Origin: Solanum dulcamara
Taxonomy: Eukaryota > Streptophyta > Magnoliopsida > Solanales > Solanaceae
Direction: 5' to 3'
NCBI RefSeq assembly: GCF_947179165.1
Contig: NC_077247.1
Span: 46,420,935 to 46,484,934 of the forward strand
DNA length: 64,000 bases
In this document: one piece after another, positions 44,340 through 56,400 of the stretch
How the letters are laid out: each line of letters starts with the position of its first letter
Position numbering within the stretch: the stretch's first letter is position 1
Notes under the pieces: model-generated
Told to the model about the DNA's origin: nothing
The model's input: only the letters and a program-made list of their open reading frames with translations
Database searches by the model: none
Position numbers and translations under genes: made by a program

Positions 44340-45101
44340 ATGTGATTGACCAGAATGGCAAAAGGCAATTCAATCAGCATTAGACTCACTTGCTAAACGT
44401 GAGGTTTTTGGACCTGTAGTCCAAACTCCTAAAGGTGTAAAATCAGTTGGCTATAAATAAGTTTTTGTGCGAAAACGAAATGAGAGAAATGAAATTGTAA
44501 AATATAAGGCACGTCTGGTTGCACAAGGATTCTCTTAAAGACCCGAGGTCAACTATGAAGAAATATATTCACATGTTATGGATTGATAACTTTTCGATAT
44601 CTCATTAGTTTAGTTGTACATAAAAATCTTGAAATACAACTAATGGATATAGTTACAGCTTACCTTTATGGTTCACTTAATAATGAAATTTACATGAAAA
44701 TTCCAAAAAGATTAAAATTGTTTGAAGCATGTACTAAGTCTCGGGAGATATACTCAATCAAATTGCAAAGATCATTATATGGTCTGAAATAATCAGGGCG
44801 TATGTGGTATAATTGCCTTAGTAAGTACTTGATAAATGAAGGTTATATAAATAATGTCATTTGTCCGTATGTTTTTATTAAGAAAATGAAATCAGAGTTT
44901 GTTATACTCGTCATTTATATTGATGACATAAATCTCATTGGAACCCCTGAAGAGGTCCAAAAGACGATTGAACATCTAAAAAAAGAATTTGAGATGAAAG
45001 ATCTTGAAAAAACAAAACTTTGTCTGAGTCTGCGAATTAAACATTTAGCAGACGGGGTGTTTGTCCATCAATCTGTCTGTACTGAAAAAATCTTAAAATA
45101 A
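44340..45101 (+). pseudogene. Copia reverse transcriptase remnant
   Basis: Blocks in order: WQKAIQSALDSL, KRNERNEIVKYKARLVAQGFS, then LMDIVTAYLYGSLNNEIYMKIP and SLYGLK, then YIDD at 44916-44927. At least three in-frame stops (near 44458, 44537, 44790) and shifts inactivate it. YIDD rather than the usual YVDD is a conservative variant. Confidence 0.85.
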
Positions 45102-45379
45102 TTTTACATGGACAAAGCACATCCATTAAGTACTCCAATGGTTGTTCAATCACTTGAAGTGGACAAAGATCAATTTCGACCTCCAGAAGAGAATGAAGAA
45201 CTTCTTGGTCCTGAAGAATACCATATCTCAGTGCTATTGGTGCACTTATGAATGTTGCTAATGCAATCAGACCTGATATAATATTTTTTGTTAATTTTTT
45301 GTCAAGGTATAGTTCATCTCCAACGCGAAGACATTGAAACGGTATCAAGCATATTTTGCGATACCTAAAGGATACCATT

Positions 45380-45900
45380 GATATGAGTTTATTTTATACT
45401 AATAAAGACTGTGCAAATGCAGATTTTTTATCAGACCCACATAAAGCTCGATCTCAAACATGCTATTTATTTACATACGGAGGAACTGCTATATCATAAC
45501 GATCTACAAAGCAATATATTGTTGCTTCTTCTTTAAATCATATAGAAATAATAGAAATTCATGAAGCAAGTAGAGAATGTGTGTGGTTGAGATCGATGAT
45601 ACAGTTCATCAAAGAAAGATGCGGCCTGAAAAATGATATCAAAGCACCCATAGTTATATTCAACGACAATGTCGCGTGCATAGATCAATTGAAAGGTGGC
45701 TTCATAAAAAGAGACAGAACAAAATATATTTCACCAAAATTATTTTTCACACATGATCTCTAGAAGAATGGTGATATTGATGTACAACAAGTTCGTTCAA
45801 GTGATAATCTTGCAGATTTATTCACAAAGGCATTACCAATATTAACTTTTGAGAAATTAAGATATAAGATTGAAATGCGTCGTCTCAAAAATATCAAATG
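45380..45900 (+). pseudogene. Copia RNase H remnant
   Basis: DADFLSDPHKARSQTCYLF, then a stop in the WRSTKQ block (TAACGATC at 45497), then SREC.WLRSMIQF and a degraded FNDNVACI..LKGG segment. It ends just upstream of the polypurine tract. Confidence 0.75.
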
Positions 45901-46256
45901 AAGTTTTCATCAAGGAAAGTAAAATAAGCGCTATATTCTTTTTTCCTTAACCAAGATTTTGTCCAATTTGATTTTCCTGGTAAAATTTTTAATGAGGCAG
46001 CATTCAAGGCATATTATTAAATTTATGTACTATTTTTCTTTTATTAAGCTTTTTTCCACTAGATTTTTTCAATAAGGTTTTTAACGAGACACATTATTTT
46101 TTGGTGGACTCCAATCAAGAAGACAACTTGCAAGTAACTCAAGCAAAGAGGATGGAATTATGATCTTCATCATGAAAGTAATGAGAAAGCAAATAATGTG
46201 TATTACAAATAATTATGTATATATTTTTCTTTTGTACATGGACATCCAAGGGAGAA

Positions 46257-46470
46257 TGTTGCAAAATAATATGGATGTCCTTTCTTGATTTCCTTTTTCC
46301 CTACCTCCATCTTATCTCCTAACCCCTTAGTCAACATTTGCATACTTCAAATTGACTATAAATAGCCAACTAATTTGCAAAGATCAATACACAAAAATCT
46401 CTCAACTCTCTTTCTTTCTCTTACTATCTCTCCTTTTTATTAATTTCTTAAGTTAATTTATTTTATAACA
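46257..46470 (+). repeat. 3' LTR
   Basis: 214 bp, TGTTGCAAAA...TTTTATAACA, preceded by CCAAGGGAGAA. Contains TATA-like CTATAAATAGCC. GCTAA follows at 46471. Confidence 0.92.
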
Positions 46471-46556
46471 GCTAACAATTAAAAGGGGTGAGTACGCCTC
46501 CAGTATCCGCTCAACTATAAGGCCACTAAGATAATTATTTGGGCTAAAAAAAAATT

Positions 46557-46680
46557 AGATCCCCATTTGTTTCTTTAGATGTAGTGTATATATATATTAT
46601 TAAAGAACATCTCATTTTAGATCCCCATTTTTTCTAAAGATGTAGTGTATATATGCATATTGTTAAAAACATATCATGTA
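46557..46680. repeat. 62-bp tandem duplication
   Basis: AGATCCCCATTT...GATGTAGTGTATATAT occurs at 46557-46618 and 46619-46680 with modest divergence. No function seen. Confidence 0.8.
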
Positions 46681-46914
46681 CGATTAAATTTGAAAAGAAA
46701 AATGAAACACTTTTTAGGTAATTGTAGTATCCATTTTTGGTGGCTATCTATTTTGTTGCCTCATTTATATGCTGACACGTAACATGAACCCACATTATTA
46801 TTGTTATATTTACCTCTTTCATTTGCCATTCTCCTTTCATCATCTTTTATTGTTGAATATTCCGAAGTCTCTCAAATGGTCAAACATTCTGCATTGTGTA
46901 AAATCTATTGTTGT

Positions 46915-49015
46915 TGTTGACACCCAATTTTGATCATTCACAACGCAAATTAACTATCGAGTTTTTTTGAATTTTGAACATTTTGAAATTATTGACTTTT
47001 ATAAAAAAAACAGAGATATTTTCATGTTATTCTTAACTATTTTTATCTTTTTATAAATTTTAGTATAATATACATATTTCTATATAACTATATATTTGAT
47101 TACTATTTATGTGATTATTCGAAAATTATCTCAAAAAATTTTATTTTTTACTAAATACAATGTTAGTTAGGTTAGTTTAATTATAATTTGTGTTTTTTGA
47201 AATTTTTAGTTTTTTCTATAAAAAAAAACTATTCTCCCACATCGAAAATTGATGAAGAATTTGGGGGTTTTGTAGCCTATATAAAGGCTTATATTCTTAT
47301 TAAGAAGAAGGAAGAAGTGGGAGGATTTTTAGCCACCTAAAGTTAGAAATTTTCTTAACTTGGTTAGGATTTTGGACTCTTATCCCCAGCCTAAAAGTTG
47401 TGAAAATTTCTAGCTTTCAGTCTATATTTTTCTTCAAGGAAAATAGGAGATTGAAGTCGAAATTTAAGCTAAGAATAGTGTTCCTATAACATCGAACCTA
47501 CGAAGGTTCCAATCTAAATTTTCAATTTTTTTTTTGTGGATTAGAGTTCCATCAAGCTCTTGGATGGTGGTGAAGTTGTCTTCCGCTCGTCGTCTTCAGT
47601 CTAGCTGGCCGGAAAGAGGTAAAAAGATTTATCAGCTTTATTTTATTTAATTATTTCATGTTTTATATTTCGTTGACTCATAGTCTTTTTTTAGTTAGCA
47701 TGTATTAAGAATAATTAGATTAATGATAAAAATTTCTTATAGTTAGCATGTGTTAGGATTAATTAGCTATCATGTGTTAAAATTATTTCATAAAAACTCT
47801 TATTTTTGTTCATTATTTTTCCAAGTAATTTTCTTTGACAATATAGATTTTCATGTTTTCAATTTCTTCTTTTAACATGATTTAGATAACAAAAATATGC
47901 TTAAATTTGTTATTTAATTAGAACTTTAATAGCCTAATTGATTTAATTCTTTCAGTAAAATTTGAGCTAGTATAGCGTATATATTAAATCTGTGTTCTTT
48001 AGTTATTTGAATATATTTCTTCTTTTCTTTTATTTATTTTCATATATGCATGTTGTTAGTCACTTCTAGGATGCCCATCAATTTGATAACTTAAAATATC
48101 ATAATATATTCATTGGTTTAGCTTAAAATGAGTAAATGCTTATGTAATTTTATTTTGGTGTATGTGATATCAATTCGAGTCCATCTTTGGACTCTATCCT
48201 TGCATATCATTAAGTTTTGAGTCTCCCAATCATCTTGACCGAATTGCTGAAAAGTTGATACATGGAAAGGAAGGTAACATTCATGATTTGAATATGGATA
48301 TTGGATTGTATACATGGAATACAAGTGGAAAACAGTTATATAGTAACTATACAGTCTGATATGCAAGAAAATAATATTATATACACTGATATACAGTGAA
48401 TATACAGTTTGTTATACATTGATATACATTAGATACAAGGAACAAACATGTGGTATATAGTGTGTATATAGTTTGATATACATAAATAATGACGTATACA
48501 CTATATACAGTATATATACAGTTCGATATACAATATATATACAACTGCAATATACAGTTGAATTGTGCTTAAGGCTCAAAACGCATATGACCCTACAGCT
48601 TAGTCCATGCGTACAGAAACTAAGTGTCGGGCTATATTTTTTATGTGTTATTTATTGTTTATTTATATTGATTCGGATTGTAATAATTTATTTACTTATA
48701 TTATTTATGCTTGCTTAGATATTAATTTTAATTTGTTTTAACTTAATTAGATCCCCCTAAAGATAAATCAATTCATGTTAATTTACTCTTTAAATGATTT
48801 TCTACCTTTACTTAGTCACTTGATAAATTTTCACTTTTTTTTTATATACATGTATATTATTTTCAATGTTTAAGTTTGATCATTTTAAAAAAATAATTTT
48901 AAAGTCTTTATTTCCTTTTAAATTAACATTTTCAAAAGTAGTCAAATAATTTTTTAAATTATCGGATAACCGTGCGTTAGCGGCCACCTGCGTGGGACCG
49001 ATTATTTGTATCCCA
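46915..49015 (+). repeat. Probable gypsy (Tat-like) LTR remnant
   Basis: Starts TGTTGACACCCAATTTTGA, the characteristic beginning of large plant gypsy LTRs. It contains a CTCCCACATCGAAAATTGATG block, a TATA-like CTATATAAAGG (about 47278-47288), and near 48968 the block ACCGTGCGTTAGCGGCCACC that I recognise from the same LTR type. No polyprotein follows, so it is a solo or broken LTR. The 3' end is uncertain. The 48300-48560 part is a degenerate array of TATACAGT/GATATACA motifs. Confidence 0.5.
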
Positions 49016-49076
49016 TTTTCCTATTATGTATCCCCATTTAGTTTATTCATAAAACTTGTATAGATATATTTTTTTT

Positions 49077-49090
49077 GGGGGGGGGGGGGG
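49077..49090 (+). repeat. G14 homopolymer
   Basis: Fourteen consecutive G after a T-rich run; likely length-variable and error-prone in assembly. Confidence 0.8.
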
Positions 49091-49384
49091 ATGGAATGTT
49101 TCAAATGACGTTACACATCCTTCAAATCGTTAGGCCTATCCTTGGCGCAAAAATGTCACATATCTGTTTAGGATGCGCAATAACTGTTTATGTGCTATAT
49201 GCTAAAACCGTTTTAATGAATATGTTGCTTCATTTGGAGACATGCTAGTCTACTCTTTTTCAAATTTTTTCTAAAGCCTCATTGGCATAAATATCGAGTC
49301 ACTATCAAAAGTGCATTCAAATATTTCATGGTCTTTAGTTTTCCAACAAAATTTGAACTTTAAGATGCCTATAATATGTATCAT

Positions 49385-49985
49385 ACATTGATTTCAAAAT
49401 GTATTATAATTATTGTTTATTTTTTCTCTTATTAATGGTTCTAAAATATATTATTGTATTAAAAATATTTTAGTTATATATTCACCATGTGCATTGAAAC
49501 ATGCCTATAATATATTGAATTCAAAATCTATTATGATTATTTTTTATTTTTTTCTCTTATTAACGAAATATATTATTATATTAAAAATATTTTAGTTATA
49601 TATTCACCACTTGCATTGAAACATCTCTATAATATGTATAATATATTGAATTCAAAATGTATTACAATTAGAATTTAATATGTATTACAATTAGAATTCA
49701 ATACTACACATTGTTATGAATTCAATTGTTGTTATTTCAATAAATATGATACATTTTTAACAACGCAAATTAATTTGAATAGTATTAGAATATTTAAAAT
49801 TCACACATAATACTTATAGTACATTTGTATTAAAAATATTTTAGTTATATATTCATCACGTGCATTAAAACATGTCTATAATATGTATAATATATTGAAT
49901 TCAAAATGTATTACACTTATTATTTATATTTATTTCTTTTATTGTGTTAGAAATGTATTACATATATATTTACATTAAAAAAAAA
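49385..49985. repeat. AT-rich tandem array, unit about 125-135 bp
   Basis: Blocks ATTGAATTCAAAATNTATTA, TATTAAAAATATTTTAGTTA, TATATTCACCA and TGCATTGAAACAT..CTATAATAT recur in that order at about 49390, 49513, 49647 and 49895. The third unit is extended by an insertion. ORFs here are artefacts. Confidence 0.75.
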
Positions 49986-50079
49986 TCATATAATTAAAAA
50001 AAATAGTAAAAGCATTATTTTTGTAATATCCAATTTAAAATTAAGTTTTAAATTAAAATAATTAATTATTATTTTTAAA

Positions 50080-50255
50080 AGAGGAAAAAAAGAAAGAGAA
50101 AGAGAAAGAGAGAGAAATTAACATCAAAAAAAAAGAAGAAAAAACGGAAGAGAGAGAGAGAGAGAGGGGGGGGGGGGGAAGGGAAAGAGATAAAGAAAGG
50201 AAAAAAACGGAAAGAAAAAAATAAGAACGAGAGAGAGAAAGAAAAAGAAAGGTAC
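50080..50255 (+). repeat. Purine-rich (GA)n tract with G13
   Basis: Almost pure A/G over 170 bases: (GA)n runs near 50110 and 50150-50165, and G13 at 50166-50178. Purine/pyrimidine strand asymmetry of this kind can form triplex DNA. Confidence 0.8.
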
Positions 50256-50603
50256 TTTTTTTTTACTATTTGGGATAAAAAAAATACTGTAATTTTTAGT
50301 AAAAATGAAACATGTACTAAAACTTTTAATTAATGTTATATAATATATTATTTAAGTAATTGACCTTTTTTTTTTTCCTTAGAGAAGGGTCATTTGCATA
50401 AAATCCAAGTTGTGCTTGGCAGGAATGTGATTCTCAAGTAGCCCAATGGAAGTGGGCCTTGGATGGGCTTAGCCCACAAAGTTTTGAGCCGTCTTTTGGG
50501 TTCGAGGGAATGAAAACAGCCTTACTAGTTTCAAAACTTTCAAAACTGATGGAAAGGTTAGCTAAATATCCGTTTGAAGAAGCCAATTAAGAATGCACAC
50601 ATT

Positions 50604-50915
50604 CAGAAGATGAAAGTAATGGATATGATAATACTTAGATGGATGTGTTGGCATATTAGGAGAGATTGAATTAGGAACGAAATATACAAGACATGATTAG
50701 ATGACTTTCGTGATAAACAAGCTGAGAGAAATGATATTGAAATGGTTCAGACACGTAAAGAGGACGTGCGCTCAGATGCACTAGTAAAAAGATGTGAAAC
50801 ACCGACTATAACGGATTTAGGAGTGGTAGAGATAGATCGAAGAAGAATTGAAAGAGATAATTAGACGAAACATAACATATATTTAGCTTATTCAAAACAT
50901 AACCGTGATTAAAAA
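50604..50915 (+). mobile_element. RTE-type LINE fragment, strongly degraded
   Basis: Translation pieces LRWMCWHIRRD and DFRDKQAERND match in order the [11 protein letters not shown] and [11 protein letters not shown] blocks of the RTE fragment at 19318. Stops are frequent; it is much older than that copy. Confidence 0.65.
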
Positions 50916-51714
50916 AATATATATATGAAAATTGAGCACTAGAGTAGAAAGGTAACAGGCAACCCTCTCTTGCATACTTATCATGACTGCATTCGAGTTG
51001 CCGTCTAGCTCTAATTGACAAAAAAAATTATTTTTATTTTAAACCATAACAGGTGAATCTTTTATCTATCAATGTCATCTAGCGAATTTGATTAAAACTA
51101 ATTGCCAAAATATACAGATGAGATACTTCTTCAGTTTTCATTTTCAAATTCAATTTGGTTGTCTTACTTTTCATTTTAGTTTATTCTCAAAAAGATACAA
51201 ATTTATTTTACAATTTTATAATTATAATTTTTTACCTGACATATTAAAAGTGATAATATTATAGTTTTCTTTAGTACATTTCAATGAATATAGGGTTACA
51301 AAAGTTAAAAATCTTTTTTAATTTTTAAGAATTTCATATTGTATTTAATTAAAATCTGACAAAATAAATTGAAATGAAAGAAATATCTTAAATTATTATA
51401 TCACTAAAAAGAATTGCTTTCAGAATAAGGGATAAAATAGCAAACATTAGCAAAAGAGAATAGTTCAGAACCTGAACTTTTCAGCATCGGCCCATCCCCG
51501 TTTCTCCGTTCCGTCCACATCATACCCGACAAATACACACACTTTTACCTGAAAAATGAAAAAAAAAACTAAAACAGAAAATTAACATACACTATAATCA
51601 AATTCCAATTCCAATTCCGACAACAACGTTGGGTAATTACGTAACGCAAAGCCACTCCTCAATTCCGTGCTGTTGCCGTCTCACGCGCCATTCCCGTCGA
51701 CTTCACCTTTTCTT

Positions 51715-51894
51715 ATGTCATCATCTCCGTACGCTCTCCTACTCATGCGGTTCACGCGCTTTTCCAATCGCCAACCGGCGATTATCCTTTATACCCTTTC
51801 CTCTTTCTCCCCTCATTCTCCGATCATCGTTTTCTCTTCTCTTCTTCATTCTTTCCATCCATGGGTGAAATTACCGATTACTCCACACAGGTAA
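51715..51894 (+). promoter_or_regulatory. Candidate overlapping upstream ORF of the trihelix gene
   Basis: An ATG at 51715 opens 59 codons that run past the trihelix start (51861) in another frame and end at 51892-51894, a 34-nt overlap. If the transcript starts upstream, scanning ribosomes would meet it first. A TATA-like TTTATACC near 51788 would place the start downstream of the uATG, so its relevance depends on the unmapped transcript start. Confidence 0.35.
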
Positions 51895-52718
51895 CGATGT
51901 CGTCAAGGCCATTGCCCTTCCGTGAGGATTGTTGGAGTGAACAAGCTACATGGACGCTTGTTGATGCTTGGGGACGCCGTTATATGGAATTGAACCGTGG
52001 AAATCTCCGTCAAAAGGATTGGCAACAAGTCTCCGATTCCGTAAATGCCCTTCATGGACATACCAAGAAAAGTCGACGAACCGATGTTCAATGTAAGAAT
52101 CGGATAGATACCTTGAAAAAAAAGTACAAAGTTGAGAAGGCGAAAATTATTGACTCTAACGGAACCCTAACGTCATCCTGGCCCTTCTTTGAAAGGCTTG
52201 ATGTCTTGATCGGAAACTCTGATAAAAAAGTTACGCCGGTGATGGTGTCTCCATTACCTTTACCGATGTCCTCTCCGCCTATGGGAGTGCCGCTGCCTTA
52301 CCGGAGATCGGCGGTGGTGGCACCGGTTAGTTTGCCTCAGAAGCGGCAGTTGCCGGCTTTTGATGATTCGTATTTCAGGAGAAATTATTCGGCGGTAGCT
52401 GCTGCTGCTGCGGCAGGAGGGGAAGATGATTATGATGACGAGGAGGAGGAAGAGGATATGGAGATGACTGAGGAGAGTTGGGAAGAGGATGGGATGAGGA
52501 GGCTGGCGAAGGCTATAGAGAGGTTTGGAGAGATATATGAGAGAGTTGAAGGGATGAAACAGAGACAAATGGTGGAGCTGGAGAAGCAGAGGATGCAGTT
52601 TGCTAAGGATTTGGAGGTTCAAAGGATGCAGTTGTTTATGGATACACAAGTTCAGCTTGAAAAGATTAAGCATACTAAGCGGTCTGGCTCTGATGGTATA
52701 AAGTTTACACCTTTTTGA
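51861..52718 (+). CDS. Trihelix transcription factor, SIP1-type
   Basis: 285 residues, single exon. Residues about 20-115 are the trihelix DNA-binding domain (MYB/SANT-like), with the tryptophans W25, W31 and W37 and the blocks DCWSE, LVDAWGRRY, NRGNLRQKDWQ, DVQCKNRIDTLKKKYK and SSWPFFERLD, typical of the SIP1/ASIL clade that binds GT-like or 6b-type sites. Residues 125-155 are Pro-rich, 178-185 an Ala tract, and 187-205 strongly acidic. Residues 212-275 form a charged heptad-like helix, the clade's C-terminal coiled coil for dimerisation. It is probably nuclear and regulates transcription; in Arabidopsis relatives repress seed genes or work with EIN2/histone acetylation. The in-frame M13 (51897) is an alternative start. 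Strong GC rise against flanks supports coding. Confidence 0.94.
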   Translation: MGEITDYSTQVTMSSRPLPFREDCWSEQATWTLVDAWGRRYMELNRGNLRQKDWQQVSDSVNALHGHTKKSRRTDVQCKNRIDTLKKKYKVEKAKIIDSNGTLTSSWPFFERLDVLIGNSDKKVTPVMVSPLPLPMSSPPMGVPLPYRRSAVVAPVSLPQKRQLPAFDDSYFRRNYSAVAAAAAAGGEDDYDDEEEEEDMEMTEESWEEDGMRRLAKAIERFGEIYERVEGMKQRQMVELEKQRMQFAKDLEVQRMQLFMDTQVQLEKIKHTKRSGSDGIKFTPF

Positions 52719-53172
52719 TTTCTCATGAAGCTATTTGCTCTTTATTCCATTCATTGGTCTGAAAGTTCACAACTTGTTGGCTTAGCACGCTTATATGTAT
52801 TAGTGATAAGAGTGTTCAATGATTTAGTTTCTAAATTCCTCATCTCATTATGATGCTGTTTCTAACATTAAGTTCCTTTTGATGATTTATGTTTTGTTAA
52901 TTATACGGTAGTGAATGTTGTGCCTCCAAGACCTACATATATGTGTAATTGATTTTGAGGCTAAGATGGATGTATGGTTATGCATGATTGAACAAAATTA
53001 GAAATGTACCAATGGTGTTGAACCTCTATTTAAAATTTAAATGTGCATCTACACGTTGTTGTAGAGACTTTTTAGGGCATTTGGTGATTTGCATGTTTAA
53101 CTTAGAGCCGGGGATATAACCCTCATTTTTTATATAGTTATTGTTTTTCAGTTGAGATGGCTACTCTTTTTA

Positions 53173-53406
53173 CTCCCTGTCCCAATTTAAGTGCTTACTT
53201 TCTTTTCTGGTTTGTGCCAAAAAGAGTGTCTCTTTCTATATTTAGTAAGTTTTCAATTCCAATATTCTACATGGAAAGTTTTAAATCACAAGATTTAAGG
53301 AATTACACACATCTTTAATTTAATACCACAAGATTCAAAAGTCTTCTTTTATTTCTTAAACTCTGTGCCTAGTAAAACTAAGACACTTAAATTGGGACGG
53401 AGGGAG
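53173..53406. mobile_element. Stowaway-like MITE
   Basis: 234 bp. The left end CTCCCTGTCCCAATTTAAGTG is inverted at the right end as CACTTAAATTGGGACGGAGGGAG (one gap). TA duplications lie at 53171-53172 and 53407-53408. It lies about 450 bp after the trihelix stop and is related to the one at 13984. Confidence 0.9.
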
Positions 53407-53408
53407 TA

Positions 53409-56400
53409 CCTTCTAGCATAATTAGTTTTGGTCTCCAGTGTTGGGGTCTGAACCCCTAGGATTGCATCTTCATGTACTTAAGTAACAATATTTTGAACTT
53501 ACATCTTAGGAACAGTGTTGTAAATAGCTTGCATGGTGGTGGAAAGCTTAAAGGCATTTTCTGCCAGTGTTTCATGGACCAACTTGTAATTGGAATCTTA
53601 GGACTACTGTTCCAAAATGATAAAATACCATCATTTGTCCAGATTATGGAAGTGTTATAATTTTACAAGAACATGGCAGCCTTTTACTTTTTGATTCAAT
53701 ACTTTCAACAGTAGTCCTTTGGTTATATTTACCTGTAGTAGCTGATCTTTTTGCAGTTTTCACATAAAGAGGAGACCAATTTTTCCTTTTGCAAGTTATT
53801 GTAAAGAATCTTTAACCCATTCAAAGTGTTTCAAGAAGAATCCATTTATTCCAGTTCAAAGTGTTTGATGTTCCTTTGTGTTCTGTCTCAACTTTAATCT
53901 TTATTTTTGCCTAAGGACCTATCTTAATCTCTTTGAAAGCGGTCTTTGCCTTCTGTAGCAAAAAGACCCAAATTAGGTTCGTGGGAGCTGATCTTATGCT
54001 CTTTGCTTTAATATCCATGCCAAGGAAAATCAAGAATCTTAGAACTTATCACTTAATTATACTAATAACTTATTAAAAGATTAAGACTATATTTGCCTTT
54101 TCCAAAGAAAAATAAAGATTAAGATGCTTAATATGGGTTAAGACAGTATTACATCATTACTAATAGTCGGATGATTGCTGACCTGATGATGATTGATGAT
54201 TCTCAAAATATAATAGTTTCTTTTGAATGTCATCGCAGCTGCTTAGGTTTGACGTGGTATGGTTTTTCTCAGCTTACTTATTAAAAAAAGGGTGCTTTAT
54301 TCATCTTAACTCTCTTCAGTTCCAGCAATTCTTGTTATATAGATTCATATAGACCATCTTGCCTTTTTCTTCTAGCGGAGGGAGGGTCACTGTATATACC
54401 ATGTACTTGCTGATACTGTTGTAAATAAAATGCGTAAAAGAAAAACTTGAACAATGATGATCGATTTTGTGTTTCTTTTCTTTCAGTGAGATTTGGCATA
54501 TTAGGCTCTCTTTATGAATTTTGAATAATGTATAAAAGATTGATCAAGTCCATAATATCAATTAGTGAAGTAATACAATTGAATTGTAATTGAAGGAACT
54601 ACGAGAGAGGCTCAGTGTAATTACTTCCAAATTTTCCTGTTGAATTGAGCTGTAACAAGATGTTGTTCAATATCGTGTGCTTCTTTCGCATAGTGTAAGT
54701 GAATATAACTTATGATCATAGACTGATGGCATTGAACAGGATTTCAGACTTTTTATCCTCAGCTGAATTAAAGGCCCCAAATCATGGAATGGTACGAGAA
54801 CCGTAGGCATGAGTTAGTTGTCTGGGTCTTTGAAAAGTAGATAAATCATTGGCTAGGTATTACTTTATGAAGAGTGTCAAGGAAGTTGCTTCAATCCTTC
54901 TGAAGGGTAAGATGTGCTTACCCAACCACTAATTATCTCTGCATTCGATGGCTTGGAGATGATAAACGCTGGAATAAATTCAATCTCCCACTCTAAAACT
55001 ACATTATAGATTTTGTTGTTTCTCATATGGATGTGGGAAATGATTTTCTTCTATAGCCTCTAAGTGATAGGAGAGTCAATCTTGCATTCTATTGCTTGGG
55101 TAAGTTAGTCTTGCTCTCTCTTGGTATTGTTATTTTATGTTCAAGTAGTGTTTTTGAATTTGTAGTTTTGGTGGAGGGAGCTGCGATGAAGAAAGGTAAA
55201 TAAAAATCTTAGCCAAAAGCATGGGCTCCAAGAAGCCCAAACGAGTTAGATATTTGTATCAATTATTTAGCACCATCGTTTGTTTTATAACTTTTTTATT
55301 TTCTTGATAACTGAGAAATCCCGAGGGCAATGACACAAGGTTCGACGCTCGGTGAATAATGGACGTACTTGTCTACTCTTTTTTGCTTAAATACAAGGCC
55401 TTCTAACTTTTCCCGATGGGTTTGCACTCAATGCTACATACATGTAACTGAAGGTTAGGCAAACCCTAATGAATGAAAAGGGAAACAGAAAAAATCACTT
55501 GGCTAACCTTGATCTTTTGACGCAAAAAGTTTGACCAGAGGCAGTCCAGTCCCCTTGGGCCTTCACCAACACTAACTCATCAGTCGTGCTTTGGACCAAT
55601 AGAGGCCTAGAACCAGGTGTTTCACGCATAAGGATATAGAGAAATCTTTGCTCTTGCATCTAGACTCAAGTGCAGCCTATGCCTCTGACTAAATCAGTGT
55701 GAGTTCTAGAATACAATTAGGATTTGAGTAATGTCAAAGGGCTGCAATCAGAGCATCACATAAGGCTTCGATGCAGATTTTTTGTTTGATGACACTGGTG
55801 TGAGGGTCAGCTTGACATGCACTTCGACTATTCAACTGGGTATCTATTCTTGGTGCAGACTTCTGCAAATGGTTATTGGGTACCATGATCAGCTCTGATC
55901 GTTTTGGTTTTGCCATGAATATTGTGTGTTACATATAATTGATACTTAGAAATAATTGTATACAGACATTTCACTTCAGCATCTTGATGTTATATTTTGG
56001 AGCAGTGTTTAGCATGTTGATGTTTGTAGTTGCTTTTAGCTTAAACGTCTGCTTTCTTCTAATAGAGTCGGAGATGTTTTAGTCACCACATACGTTAGTG
56101 AAAGATGAATACGTATTGAGTATGAAAACATTTATTTCGTCATTCAGTAGTGGTTGACCATTGAATGATTGCCTGTTCTATGACTATATTTCACTGTCTA
56201 ATTGTTTTTTTTTTAAAAATGTTGCAGATGTGTATAGCTAAGCTCTGTGGCGAAAGAGCAATTAAAAAGAACCAGGATTGCGAGATTATGGAGTATCATG
56301 GGGCAATCCAGTCAGTGACTCCTTAAGTTTATCTCCAAATTCATATCTAATGATGACCCTAGTTTAACTGATTATTACTTTTTTGAGCAGGAATAGTTGT

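Larger units (their letters stand above)
41044..46470 (+). mobile_element. Complete but inactive Ty1-copia retrotransposon
   Basis: 5427 bp with LTRs at both ends and identical 5-bp duplications GCTAA at 41039-41043 and 46471-46475. Order inside: primer-binding-like TGTTATCAGTACGAGCC (41253), gag, integrase, reverse transcriptase, RNase H, polypurine tract (CAAGGGAGAA) and 3' LTR. The pol order integrase before reverse transcriptase defines copia. All domains carry stops and frameshifts. The LTRs differ at roughly one position in ten by eye, including a small insertion in the 3' LTR, so this is an old insertion. It is a different family from that at 1-2883. Confidence 0.93.

Noticed and set aside
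48118..48718. Tyr/Ile-rich ORFs around the TATACAGT array
   Set aside because: Produced by degenerate TATACA repeats; no coding signature.
51629..51868. Open frame ending exactly over the trihelix start codon (ATGGGTGA overlap)
   Set aside because: Its first codon is TTG, not ATG, and the first in-frame ATG is not supported. Only the ORF from 51715 in the other frame starts with ATG.
52260..52673. 137-codon minus-strand ORF inside the trihelix gene
   Set aside because: Leu/His/Pro-rich shadow of the Lys/Glu/Gln-rich coiled coil on the plus strand; no domain.
55734..55916. 60-codon basic minus-strand ORF
   Set aside because: Starts with ATG but shows no domain, no promoter signal and no splice partner.
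56228..56326. Possible exon after TGTTGCAG
   Set aside because: The acceptor is good, but the open stretch is short, ends in a stop and matches no family; there is no upstream donor partner that I can justify.
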